Assembly (NCBI RefSeq): GCF_019320115.1
Contig: NC_089584.1
Location: forward strand, 104,833,111 to 104,897,110
DNA from: Miscanthus floridulus
Taxonomy: Eukaryota; Streptophyta; Magnoliopsida; Poales; Poaceae
DNA: 64,000 nucleotides
Reading direction: 5' to 3'
In this document: positions 24,112-34,654 of the stretch, one piece after another
Layout: every line of letters starts with the position of its first letter
Numbering within the stretch: position 1 is the first letter of the stretch
The notes under the pieces: model-generated
The model's input: only the letters and a program-made list of their open reading frames with translations
Database searches by the model: none
Told to the model about the DNA's origin: nothing
Position numbers and translations under genes: made by a program

Positions 24112-25668
24112 TCACATCAAAGTGAGTCGCGCCTGCCGCTGCCGGATTTGCTTGTTCCTGGGCGATAAACGGAGGCACGACGACGGTGCTTGCACCCCAC
24201 ATCTGAACACGTAGCTGGAGTAGGGTGGTATGTAAGATCTCCATGCCAGGGCTTCGAACTTCCCCCGAGGCGCTGTGCTTCCAGTATGAACATCTAGTAC
24301 AGTTATCTTGGGCAGATCAGGCTGCTGGACTGAATAACAACTGTAGGCTATGAGCACATCGTCACTCTTGAATAGTCTCCAAAGGTATATAGGCTGATCT
24401 TTCACCAAGCGATCAATTGGACCCTCACCGAATAAGTGGAGATGCATACTTTTTTGATCTTTGAGGCGTTTGAGAACCGTGTGCCAAAACCCAGCACAAA
24501 GATTGTTCCTCAGTAAGCCACCAATCATATTTGCACCTATGAATGATCTGTCCAACAGGTCCGCAATCTGCATGCATACAGATGCTAGCCCCAGCTGCTC
24601 CTCGGCATCTGGTGTGCTCCCGAACACAATTGTCTTGAAGAAGTACCAGAAAGCTTCTTGAGAAAGAGGTTTGAGCTCAAGAGCTTTCATGGTCCCAAAA
24701 CTTGCGACCATTTCTGACCGACTTGTAACAACAATTTTACTTACAGGTGTCGTGCCTTCGCTCTTCAGCGTGGACAGTGCTGTTCTCCATGCGCTCTCAT
24801 CCACGCCGCCTACTAGCTCAGCAACAACCAGTGAGCTCCCAGTTGTCGACGCAAGATCATTACGATATTTGATTACACCGCTATCTCCCAGAGGCATCAG
24901 GTGTAGCTTTCCATCCACGATTTCGGATTCGCCGAAGAAGACTATCAAGGAGAAGTGTTTGCGCACCCTCTCGTCGCGCCAGACGTGCTCCACGAATGTG
25001 CTCTTTCCAACCCTTGTTGGGCCGATCACTGGAAGCACGGCCAAATCTTGTGCGCCCGCAGGCTCTGGTTCCAGCAGGAATCTAATGATCCTCTCATACT
25101 CTGCTTCACGGCCGAACATGCGGTTCTCCAACCACAAGTGCCTGCTGTAAGGCTCGCGGAGCAGGGGAGGGTAGCAGCTCAGGAACAGGACGAGCTCCTT
25201 CATGTCGCTGGCCATGCGTTCCAGGTCGATGAGCGCCTCCTGCAGCTCCGCCTCTGCCTCGCGTCCGGTGTAAGACGCCGTGTCCATCGTCGTCGTCGTC
25301 GTCGTTCTGGCTGGGATAATACGGACGCGCTTTGCTGGGTTGAACTCAGACAAGGCCAGCGACGAGTGTTTATGACGACTGACCTCGCGCACTTGGGACT
25401 TGTCTTGGCGCATGACGGCGTTGAGCAGGTAGTAGCCTCTGTACATGCCTTCCCTCATCAGATGAAGCTGTTGGAGCATCGCCTGGTTCGTCACTCGCCG
25501 CCGCTCGGCCTCCTCGACGGTGATTTGGATCCTCAGCAGCACACGCCGCAGCCGCTGCAGGCTGTCCTGCACGGTGCCCTCGTGTCGCCGGTGACAGTAC
25601 CAGTCTATGGCGAAGGATATGGATCGGCCGATGAGGTCGCCGAGGACCGCAGAGACGATCGCTTCCAT
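24112..25668 (-). CDS. CC-NB-ARC protein without LRRs, intact and intronless
   Basis: 518 residues. The start is placed at 25668 because both paralogues begin at the equivalent Met (MEAIVSAVLG here, METLVSAVLADL at 44293); an in-frame ATG at 25713 adds 15 unconserved residues. Residues 1-165: Rx-like coiled-coil N-terminus; 183-187 NRMFG; P-loop GPTRVGKS at 216-223; RNBS-B KIVVTSRSE at 311-319; RNBS-C-like PLSQEAFWYFF at 334-344. The Walker B region (LVVAELVGGVD) lacks the usual Asp pair, and I see no GLPLA motif. The C-terminus carries a family motif, AWRSYIPPY, and no LRRs. NB-ARC proteins act in plant immune signalling; without LRRs a helper, regulatory or decoy role is possible, but this is inference. 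Confidence 0.9.
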   Translation of the reverse strand: MEAIVSAVLGDLIGRSISFAIDWYCHRRHEGTVQDSLQRLRRVLLRIQITVEEAERRRVTNQAMLQQLHLMREGMYRGYYLLNAVMRQDKSQVREVSRHKHSSLALSEFNPAKRVRIIPARTTTTTTMDTASYTGREAEAELQEALIDLERMASDMKELVLFLSCYPPLLREPYSRHLWLENRMFGREAEYERIIRFLLEPEPAGAQDLAVLPVIGPTRVGKSTFVEHVWRDERVRKHFSLIVFFGESEIVDGKLHLMPLGDSGVIKYRNDLASTTGSSLVVAELVGGVDESAWRTALSTLKSEGTTPVSKIVVTSRSEMVASFGTMKALELKPLSQEAFWYFFKTIVFGSTPDAEEQLGLASVCMQIADLLDRSFIGANMIGGLLRNNLCAGFWHTVLKRLKDQKSMHLHLFGEGPIDRLVKDQPIYLWRLFKSDDVLIAYSCYSVQQPDLPKITVLDVHTGSTAPRGKFEALAWRSYIPPYSSYVFRCGVQAPSSCLRLSPRNKQIRQRQARLTLM

Positions 25669-25847
25669 ATGCGAACGCCGGTGGTTGGATTGAACAAGAG
25701 CTAGGACGCCCAAGTGGCTGTAAATCGTTTCTGCTTATTTCTGGTCATCTATGGCGACCTAGACTCGTGACTTTGAACGTATATATTTTTTTCTTTCGCT
25801 TTCCGGACTGACTCGTGGCGTCCTCCTCCTCCTCCTCTTTTTTTCTT

Positions 25848-25863
25848 CTTCTATTCTATATAT
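25848..25863 (-). promoter_or_regulatory. Candidate TATA box of the intact NB-ARC gene
   Basis: On the minus strand TATATATAGAATAGAAG lies about 180-195 bp upstream of the chosen ATG (25668). A TCC/CTT-rich tract (25818-25850) follows it toward the gene, as is common in plant 5' leaders. Position and sequence only; no start site is shown. Confidence 0.4.
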
Positions 25864-25899
25864 ACTACTAGGTAGTGTGTCCATGTGTTGTTACGGGAC

Positions 25900-26568
25900 A
25901 GCTAAACTTTTATACTAAAAATACATAGATTGCACGATAAGATAACAATACTATAAAATTAAATACCGATATTAAAGTGATATTTAATCCAAAAGGTAAA
26001 GTTCGTGAAATTAACACAGTCACGGAGCGCGGCGTCGCAAGCTCACAAACTCTATATATAGACTTTTTTGCGATGCGACTAAGATAATGTTTTATATCGA
26101 CAGAAAAAAATCTTTGATATCTATTTCTTTCGTACGCCAATAAATCCACGAATAAGTTCTGCCGCATCTTCGTACCATCCTGTATACAAGTTCGAGTATA
26201 TATATAAATATTAGTTCCTGTCACATAGGTAATACTGCGTTTCTTGAAAAATCTCTCACAATACCTTAAGTATGTTATACTCACCGTATAAATATGTGTG
26301 GCTTTAGAACTATTTCACGCAGACATATACTGTAGAATAAGATATCCACTTAAGTGTCTATAACAAGATTCATCATCAGTAATATATATAAATAGTTAAA
26401 TCATAGGTATTATTATTGCAAGCGACGGATAAAAGTAAATTAGAGGTTATCATGATTGTACATTTGATTCTTCATAGTTTTTTAAGATGATGATGTCCAG
26501 GTAAACTTCAAAATATATCATTTCCATGCATCGTGTTTGGGTGCAAGCCAATTCACTATAAAATAATA
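25900..26568. other. AT-rich intergenic sequence
   Basis: No gene recognised. Several TATATA runs (26050, 26200, 26385). The minus-strand 124-codon open frame (25910-26284) has biased, low-complexity composition and no recognisable domain. Confidence 0.5.
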
Positions 26569-26718
26569 ATTGGAATTTTCTCTCTTAGTTTGAAATTATA
26601 AGACATTTTGGTTTTTCTAGATATATTGTTTTAATTATGTATATCTAAGCATGTAAAAAAAGTTATGTATCTAGAAAAGCCAAAGCGTCATATAAGTTGG
26701 AATTGAGAAAGTAATTTT
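26569..26718. mobile_element. Degenerate Stowaway-like MITE
   Basis: Two arms face each other: TTGGAATTTTCTCTCTTAG ... ATTTTGGTTTTTCTAGATA on the left, and TATCTAGAAAAGCCAAAGCG ... ATAAGTTGGAATTGAGAAAG on the right. The arms are imperfect inverted repeats around an AT-rich centre, matching the grass Stowaway/mariner MITE type with TCTAGAAAAGCCAAAACG arms. Ends are approximate. Confidence 0.72.
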
Positions 26719-28159
26719 CCGTAGATTCATTGGTCCCCTCTGAATTAGTTAGAAACACTTTCACAAGGAGAAATTATCTGCTCAGGAAACCACAAATTCT
26801 AGTTTTGCCCCCTTATAACACAAAAGTTTTTAAATTTGCTTCACAAAGTCAATCGTCAACTCTTCATTGAGGCGCGATGGCTGTCAGTTTTACTACCTCC
26901 CAAGCACCATCCAGTTCCAGCCAACCTCTAAATGTCTAAAGTTTTCAACACCATATAAGCATCATTCCATGCTCGATTTCAACAAGCTTTGCTTCTAAAC
27001 CATCCTCTCCAAACTATACAACCTCCCCGTTGCATGATCCCAGGACCTCACTGCTCTGTGCAAGTAGTTTGGGCACAAAGAAACCACCTGCTCATCATCC
27101 AGCCCTGGGAGTAGCATGTAATTCTGAAATCATGACACATATCAGATTCTTGGGACATGTCCACACAATACTTGCAAAGTACAATTTTAACTCATCGCAA
27201 AGTGCAAGCTACCAGAAAACAGAGTTAAATCCTAATATTCCTCATTGCACTTGCAATTGAATGACCTATAGTTTTAACATCAGAAGAAAAATAGGACCAC
27301 ATATTTTCAGCATTTCAACAAGCATGTCATATAAAATACTTTGAGGAGCACTACATGACATGATGGCATTTAACGAAGAACATCCAGGACAGACATTACA
27401 CATATCATACACTTTGCCTATTCCTCATTAGTGCCACTGCAAAAATAGACATCCAGAAGTAGGAAGATCAATGTTGAATCCCACACGGGACTATGGGACA
27501 CATGTGCACAGAGAACATATATTCCTGGACTTAATTTGTAGGAAAAAACATTTGATGTATTTCTGAAAATCAAAGTTGCCACTGGGTACCAAATGAATAT
27601 GCAAATTGTAAGGGAAAACTTAGCGGTTTATGTGGTGAAGAAATGCTTATAGATAAAACGAATAATTGACTTGTGCATTTGATTAACGAAACTATTGGAA
27701 CAATATCCGGAAAAGTATGATCTACATGTAGAAAGGAAAAAGAAGAATGGATCACAGTGAACATTCAAAGCAAAGTGACAAAAAACAAGTGCTTATATAG
27801 TTACCTGATAAAAGCCGAGTAATGTTGTGATAGCAAACCGCAGGTGAGCAACTGATCTAGGTGACCTTATCTTCAATAATAAGCCACTAAAATGATGAAG
27901 AAGATACATGGGGAGAAAAAAATTAAATCGACCAGTCCAGCCTTCTCACGGCTAGACGTGATAATGTCACCAATTTCGGCATCTAGTCCAGTAAGCCCTC
28001 CGCACTACAAAAAGCTGAGCTAGATCAATTGTGGTGTTAGCTCTATTAGCACTTGATGGCGTCTAGATGCCTCACTCAAGTCTTTAAGAATTATCATCGC
28101 AATCAAAGAGAAACACCAGCAACAAATATTACTGGTATAGCACAACGGTACGACCTTAT
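26719..28159. other. Non-coding sequence downstream of the TMEM115-like fragment
   Basis: No exon recognised. It may include the original 3' UTR of the minus-strand fragment ending at 28160. No inverted-repeat ends seen. Confidence 0.45.
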
Positions 28160-30451
28160 CTAAATTCTAACTAAAAGAGAACTTCTATACCTTCTTCTTG
28201 AAGCCTTGGTAGGATCTGAAATTGGGAGAGCCACTTTGAAAGGCCTAGACCTTGCACACAACATCCTATCAAACAGGTTGGCCATAGGGTCTGTAACTGG
28301 TCTGCAGGGAAAACAAAAGCAGTGAATGAAATCAAAAGTGAGATCAGTAGTGAGTGTTTGCTCATGTAAAAAAGAAAAAAACAAAAGATTCAAAGTACCT
28401 CATGGCAGCTGGGAATAAACTGGGGAAGGAGAAGTCATCACTGGGATCACCCTTAAGTCCAGTCAGTGGGTTCCTTCGGAAGTATGTCAGGTAAAGCCAG
28501 CTAACATACATCCCGGACACCAAAGTTGGCAAGAAGTTAATGGAATCAGGCACGATGAAGGCCATGATACTTGAGAAACATACAACAAAGAATGGCGCCA
28601 TTGCAGTAGTAAGAGAGAAACAAAGAGATAAGATAACTCAGCATCAAGCTTGTAAGTGTATGCGGAATAAGTACACTACTACAACGAGTATACAACTGTA
28701 GGCTTAGAAATGGCTATTTGGTATACCTTTGCCTTTGTTTTCCTGAAAAAGCACATACGAAGCTCAAGGTTTGGCAAGAGCTGCTTCAGGGCCACAAGAA
28801 AGCCAGCAAGGCAACCGTGGAAACCAGAAAGTGGTGTGACACTGCATGTTATGTTATAGGAAAGTCAGGTAATGTCCTCAGATAGTAACCTTATTTTCTC
28901 AGGAAGTAGTATGTTGCCATGTAACCTAGTAACTCAAATGACGCAATAACAACTAAAAGTGCTCGTGTGGTATCATTGTGTCTATATTCCAAAGATTTTT
29001 AAATAGTGAATAGAAGAGTAGCCAATTGATATAGTTATTCTGCAGTTCTTACTGGCAGACGTAAGAGTATGATCTTATTCATTAGAAGCAGATGTCAACA
29101 AGAGCACATCAATCGACCATTTTGATACTCAACGCAGGCATGGACAATAAGCACATTAAAAAGAACTAAGAGCAGTGCCAGGTAATGAGTAATCAGTAAT
29201 AGTCACATCTGACAGACTGAATGGCAGTTTAAAACTTACAGGAAGCTCTCCTTTCCGGTGATGTAGAAGAGTCCAATAGCAAAGCAGAACACAAGAATGC
29301 CACAGATGGAGTTGACCAAAATAATGAACTTCAAGAATTCCTTGCGGCCCCAAACTGGTTCAATGTCCTTCCCACAAAAGAGAAGACCAAAAGAACTGCC
29401 AATGGCCTATAAAAGGAAAAATTATGTTGTTACCATTAAGAACATAACAAAGGAAACCATTTTATGCTGCCAGAGAACTGCCACTCCTTGTCTCTCTAAT
29501 TTTGGAGCGTAATGTGGTGGCAAGCACCTGACAGTTTCACTATTCCAAAGTGAGGAGTGAATTTTAACAGCATATGTTTGCTTCAGCTTGAACATTTCAT
29601 TTTGGGGGTTGTTACAACAAGGCTGTGCGCTAGGAAGTTCAGGTTGAGAGATAGCATATAACCCCCCAAAATTAGGGGCCTCAAATACTGCTTGGCATAT
29701 AATTGGCAAATTAGAAGCATGTAACTTGCAGGCTGCAAATGACCAAACGTGTAGCTGTTCTTTCGCGCTAAGTCCAGACGGCTATCTTAGTTCTCTCTCT
29801 ACACCCCACTCAATCCTTGTTGACTTGCTGCTGTAAATTTCTTTTGACAATCATTGTAAGAATTAATTACTCCCCTCTTAACTCTCATCGGACCCCATTC
29901 AACCCTTTTTGGGATGCAGGAAGTACTACGCGTTTTCCCCCACAGTAACCCTGTTCTGGTAATATTTATCTATTTTATTCTCGAGGTGAAGGACATGCCA
30001 GGGGTCTCTAAAAACACAACTCACAAAGACACAAGCAAAGAAGTTGTTTGTTGCCCAGCATGAATTTAATATATCTATCGTTCAATCTTTAGTTCTGCAA
30101 AAGATTATCCACGGAGATAACATTTGAGATTTCATTTTGAAAATACTGTCATGGTTTCTTTTACTGCCTGACATGATATTTTCAAGAAATATGCATTGTA
30201 AATGGAAAAGACAGACAATTTAGCTATTATCATTTCTTAAACGTAGGGCCTAACTATGCATTTTGCACCAGGCCACCAAATTCTGCAGTATGGCCCTGTG
30301 TGCCTACAATATTAGATCTCACAAGTGTTTCAAGTCATGGAGTTCAAACTTTGAATCAAAGTAACATAGGAGACAACAAATCAGGAGAAATTGAGCTCAC
30401 CCCTGGGAGGACTTACTCGATGTAACCAGCGGTGAAGCGGTGCTCGATTCT
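28160..30451 (-). pseudogene. TMEM115/rhomboid-related membrane protein gene fragment
   Basis: Minus-strand exons with GT/AG borders: 30451-30417 (EHRFTAGYIE), 29406-29240 (SSFGLLFCGKDIEPVWGRKE), 28841-28727 (TPLSGFHGCLAGFLVALKQL), about 28604-28399 (LPTLVSGMYVSWLYLTYF, GLKGDPSDDFSFPSLFP) and 28301-28160 (DPMANLFDRMLCARSR, then stop). These match the plant TMEM115-like (DUF1751, rhomboid-related) Golgi membrane protein family in order. Exon phases join at 29240/28841 and 28399/28301. The first exons are missing, the link from 30417 to 29406 loses about eight residues and phase, and the acceptor before 28604 reads CAA rather than CAG. It is best read as a decayed or captured fragment rather than a working gene. 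Confidence 0.75.
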
Positions 30452-30702
30452 AGTACGTACATACTACAGCCGATGTGGCGACAGAATTATTTTTTGAATG
30501 AAACATGCAGAGATCACGAATCAACTCTCGCATAATAACCAAGAATCCTGCAGAGTAGGAAGCACCATTTCTCGATTTGAAAAAGACCCCATTTTGTTGG
30601 GGGGACACCATGACCGATCGTGCGTGTAGGTTTCTTGAAAATGAAATTTTGGAGATTGCAGATGGGTGGCCGGGCTGGATCACGAGCAGGACACCGACGT
30701 AC

Positions 30703-30972
30703 CTACGGCATGAGGGCAAGGAGGGGGGAACCTAGGCCATCCATGGGGAGGAGCTCGCCGGCGAACACCTTCCGGCGGCACGAGTAATTGTGGACGCGGA
30801 AGGCGAGCGTGCCGGCGGCGTCGTAGACGGAGAAGCCGTCGGTGTCGTGGAACCCCATGCTGGACCGCTTCCACACCGTGTGGTGTAGCGCCGCCGTCAG
30901 CAGCGCGTGGTCGCTGGGGTCTGCGCCGCGGCAGGGAGGAACAAGCAGCGGCGCCGGCGCCAGTGGCCACAT
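30703..30972 (-). pseudogene. LURP-one-related gene, first exon only
   Basis: From an ATG at 30972 the minus strand encodes SSMGFHDTDGFSVYDAAGTL, AFRVHNYSCRRKVFAGELLP and GSPLLAL, the N-terminal half of a LURP-one (LOR/tubby-like) domain. The frame ends near 30706 at GTAGGTACG, where LURP-one genes commonly have an intron. No second LURP-one exon is present; TMEM115-like exons follow instead in the same orientation. LURP-one proteins are cytosolic or membrane-associated and some affect defence, but half a domain is unlikely to work alone. Confidence 0.8.
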
Positions 30973-32434
30973 CGTCGTTGTCTCCGCGGGCCGAACGAGG
31001 GGTGGATCCGGCTCACCGATACTGCCATCATGCTGCTGCTGGTGCTGGAACGGTCAGGGAAGGCCACCGCGATGCCGATCTGGAAGAGAGAGAGGAGGGT
31101 GATGCGGAGGTGGCCGTGTCCTTGTTCCCAAGGGCCGCTGCCACCGCGAACGCGTCGTTCACCTCGCGCCGGCGGATCTGGAAGGAGGAGAGAGAGAGGA
31201 GGAGGAGGAGGGCGATGGAAAGAGAGGAGTTGCAGCTCGGTGGCTCTCAACGGGGAGAAGGGGGAGAGGAGGGGCGGACTAGGGCATACGGGCGAATTTC
31301 ATGGGGGCGGACTCGCAGGTACGGCAGACCGAGAGGCGAGACATTTGTCGCAGGCGCCGTGGTTTCCGGACGGGGGTAGGACGTCGTAGCGAGAGGGTAG
31401 CCATGGGCTCACGTTGGAATATCCCAGCAAAAAGTGTTCACCCTTTAGTCTTTTTAGTTGTGGAAGATATATCTATGTACCTGCAAAATTTCTGGCACAA
31501 ATTTTTTCGTCCACTCTAATCATTCCATCTGATTTTGGTTTCTACGTCCGCCTGTTGCTCGTTCTTCACTCACGGTCTTTTCCCATATCAGAATCGTTTT
31601 CCTTCAGGCACGGTGTTTTCCTATTCTGATGGTAACTATTCTGCAATCCAGCGCTACGGGGACGGATTCCCAATATATAACCCTCCGGCCCAACCGCTTA
31701 CGGAATCACCCGAATTGACCACAAATCGAATACTCCTAGACATAGGTCGAGTTAAATTGGACCGCCGGCGGCTCGAATTCTGTGGCCAACAAGTACCTAG
31801 CTAGGCAAGCAAGATGGTCGAGCTGCTGAGATAGGCAACGTCATTGGTGGACGCGCTGTCAATCAAGCACCTTGAAGAAGCCACCCACGCCGCCATGCAC
31901 CTTCAAGAAGCCTCCCACAGTCCGCCATGGCCATCATGTCGTGCACGCGAGCTCCGGCGAGCGGCCTGGAGGCAGCGCGGGTCAGCCTGCCATGTGCGCT
32001 CCCGTCGGCGGCGCCCCTCAGCTCAGCTCCGCGCGTCCCGACGCCGCCGCCACCTGCTCATCCGATCTCCTCTCTCAGCTGTGCGGCGCGAGAAAGAGGG
32101 AGGAAGAAGAGAAAATGAAGCTAGGGTTTTTGGGGTCAGCGGCGGCTCATGGGTCGTCCGGACGGGAGCCGATGAGGAAGAGGCGCCGGGACGGGAGAAG
32201 AGGAAGAGAGTCTCCAGAAGCTTTCGCATGGTAGTTTGCTGGTTGGAGTAGGAGGTAGGAGGCGGCGGTTCATGCTGTAAGTTTGGACGTATCACCGGAG
32301 TTAAATCCAATTGAAAGGAACGGTCAGTACTTTCTTAGGTTGACTAGGGTAAAAGCCCAATGATAGACCGGCCCAAACCTGCTTCTACTCTTTTTAGTGC
32401 GTTCCTACAGGTGGCCAAACCTACCTCTTCTTTT
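30973..32434. other. GC-rich, then mixed sequence upstream of the LURP-one exon
   Basis: 30973-31400 is GC- and GA-rich, possibly the 5' leader and promoter of the LURP-one fragment. 31844-32260 holds overlapping open frames in several phases with no recognisable domain; an AAATGAAGCTAGGGTTTTTG stretch near 32112 resembles a leader-plus-ATG but supports no gene. Nothing else seen. Confidence 0.4.
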
Positions 32435-32443
32435 TTCTTTTAA

Positions 32444-34176
32444 GAGTTAAATGTCCCGACGGCCCTCGAACTTGTAAGCACGTGTCATATAGATTTATAA
32501 ATTTAGAAAATACATTTCTAAGTCTCTAAACTTATTAACTGGTTCACCACAAGTTCATACCAGCTATGCTGGCTTTTTATCTGACGTGGCACGGTACTGC
32601 TGACTGTGTCTGCCACTTTGCATTTAACCCCTCATCTATCTTAGCCTCGTTCATTTGCATAAAAGAAAAGGCCGCACTCGAAGGTGCCGCCCTCGCTCTG
32701 GCCATGTGAACAGGCGATCGTGGCCACACAGCCAACGCCGACCATGCTGCCTGTGCTAACAAATAGCGTCGTCCGACATGGCCTTCTCTGTCTCACTGTC
32801 TGCGCTGCCTGCAGGGCCACTCGTGTTGCCACCCCACGCGCTACGCGCACCTTGACGAACGCCGCCCCACCACGGCCATGGCCGTCGTCACCTTGCCGGT
32901 TGCGCTACCAAGAAAGTGAAAAGGGCGGACCATCTCCCTTCTCCTGCCAGCACGCGGACATGGACAGAGAAGGCGCTGGCTCGCTGAGTCGCTGTAGGAG
33001 CGAAGGCCATGTTACAGCCACAACGAAAGGTACTCGTCCATTGGTCCACGGGGGCTGCTCGTGAAGGCTATAGGCTACAGGTGGTCCTAGCTAGTAGCGC
33101 AGGCCGTAGCATGCTCGACGCTGGCTGCGAGACCACGGTCATCGCCTCGCGAGGCTAGAAGTCCTGGAAGCCCTGGAATCCGACCGGCGCGAGGTGGAAG
33201 AAACCACGTCGACGGTGCGCTCGCTGAGTTCTGGCTTGGCCGCTTGGTGGCCTGGTGGGTTTGCATATGGGTATCGGGCTTAGGGGATTCTTCCGTCTTG
33301 GCAGGCCAACCCCTTAAGGCCTTAGCCTTTTTGGGAAAGAAGAAAGGCGCAGTCAGTAGTTGTGGAATCGCACAGAGCTCCCCTGACTCCAAGGCGTCGC
33401 ATCGGGCACGGGCTGGCTTGGTCGCTTTGGCTGGCCGCGCCGACGCGCCAGCTCCCTCTAGCCCTCCCTCTCCTCTTCTGTCGCCTCCCTCCCTACGTGA
33501 ACTGCGGCTCCACCCCTCGCTGGCCACCGGGCATCGGCTCGCCCCCTCCCGATCTCCTGCGTGGCTTGCGCATAGCCGGCGGGCAGCGGTCAGGACTCAG
33601 GACAAGGGGCCAGCCGGCCAGGGTGATGCCCACTGGCCACCGTGCTGTCCGGCAGACGAGTAGACGGCGGACACTGCCGCTGCCATGCTGCCCATGCGTG
33701 TAGCGGGGCAGGATGGCCGTCGGCACGGAAACAGGCGAACAACGGGACAGAGGCCAGAGGGAGACGGACGGGATGCTGCCGTTGCGCCATTGTGCCGGCG
33801 TGCTGCTACGGCGCTGGCGCACTACCCATAGGAAGCAGGATTGACGATCAGGAATATTCCTGTGACCTATGACCCCAATGGCGCCGGCGCTGGCGAGGCG
33901 GATCGGGCCGATGGGTAGAGGAGGAAGGTCCGGCTCACGAGTACGGACTTTTTTATGCAAATGAACAAGGCTAAGATAGATGAGGGGTTAAATGCAAAGT
34001 GACGGACACAGTCAGCGCTACAGTGCGTGCCACATCAGATAAAAATGCCAGCACGGCTGGTATGGACCTGTGATGAACCAGTTAATAAGTTTAGGGACTC
34101 AAAAATGTATTTTTCAAGTTCATGAACCTACGTGATACATGCTTATAAATTCGAGGGTCGCCGGTACATTTAACTC
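32444..34176. mobile_element. Pack-MULE A (Mutator-like, non-autonomous)
   Basis: Long terminal inverted repeats of about 225-230 bp (32444-32668 and 33948-34176) start GAGTTAAATGT and share long phrases such as TTAACCCCTCATCTATCTTA and AACTTATTAACTGGTTCA. Flanks are TTCTTTTAA (32435-32443) and TTATTTTAA (34177-34185), a 9-bp target duplication with one mismatch, as for Mutator-like elements. The 1.3-kb interior is GC-rich and has no transposase. GC-rich captured DNA is the Pack-MULE pattern, but I could not name the source gene. Confidence 0.88.
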
Positions 34177-34185
34177 TTATTTTAA

Positions 34186-34650
34186 ATATTCACTGATCGT
34201 CTAATATGTCGTATTACAAAAGTTTAGATATTAAAAATAATTTAAATGTTTCATAGAATAATGAAAATCCAGAATGGTACGCAGGAATACACCGGTACTG
34301 AAATATATCATTCCAAAGAGCAAAACGGAATGACCTACGAAATGGAATCTATATAAGATATATAGACGGAGGCCACTGGCAATTATTGATTGATATAAAA
34401 GACCCGATAACATGAGATTGAAAAGAATAATGAGAAAAAAGAGAAAAAAAGAAAAAGAAAAAGAAAAAAAAAGTGCATTACGAACATTCATTATAGCCAG
34501 GAAGGAGTTATGAGCGGTGTGCACAGGATGACAGGACTCACTTGCTCAGGAAGTCAGAAACGAAAGGATAGGTAAGGTTCGGAACTAGAGAAAAAAAAAT
34601 GAACACTTTTTTTATAAATTAATTTTAAATCTAACACTATTTTTTTTTCA
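34186..34650. other. AT-rich spacer with a purine run
   Basis: 34430-34472 is an AAAAAG/GAAAAA run of about 40 bases. No gene seen. Confidence 0.5.
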
Positions 34651-34654
34651 AAAC

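Noticed and set aside
23930..24244. Separate gene beginning MEILHTTLLQLRVQMWG
   Set aside because: This is the plus-one frame over the tail of the NB-ARC gene; comparison of three paralogues supports the CGVQAPSS frame ending at 24112.
24955..25704. 249-codon plus-strand open frame
   Set aside because: Shadow of the minus-strand NB-ARC gene; low-complexity Arg/His-rich translation.
25910..26284. 124-codon minus-strand frame
   Set aside because: AT-rich low-complexity sequence without domain, splice support or paralogue.
32023..32310. Gene with ATG at 32115 (KLGFLGSAAAHGS)
   Set aside because: The leader-like AGGGTTTTTGGGG context is suggestive, but the frame has no recognisable domain or partner exons.
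33087..33960. Several 110-155-codon frames in Pack-MULE A
   Set aside because: Captured or GC-rich cargo; no frame matches a family I recognise, so no gene is called.
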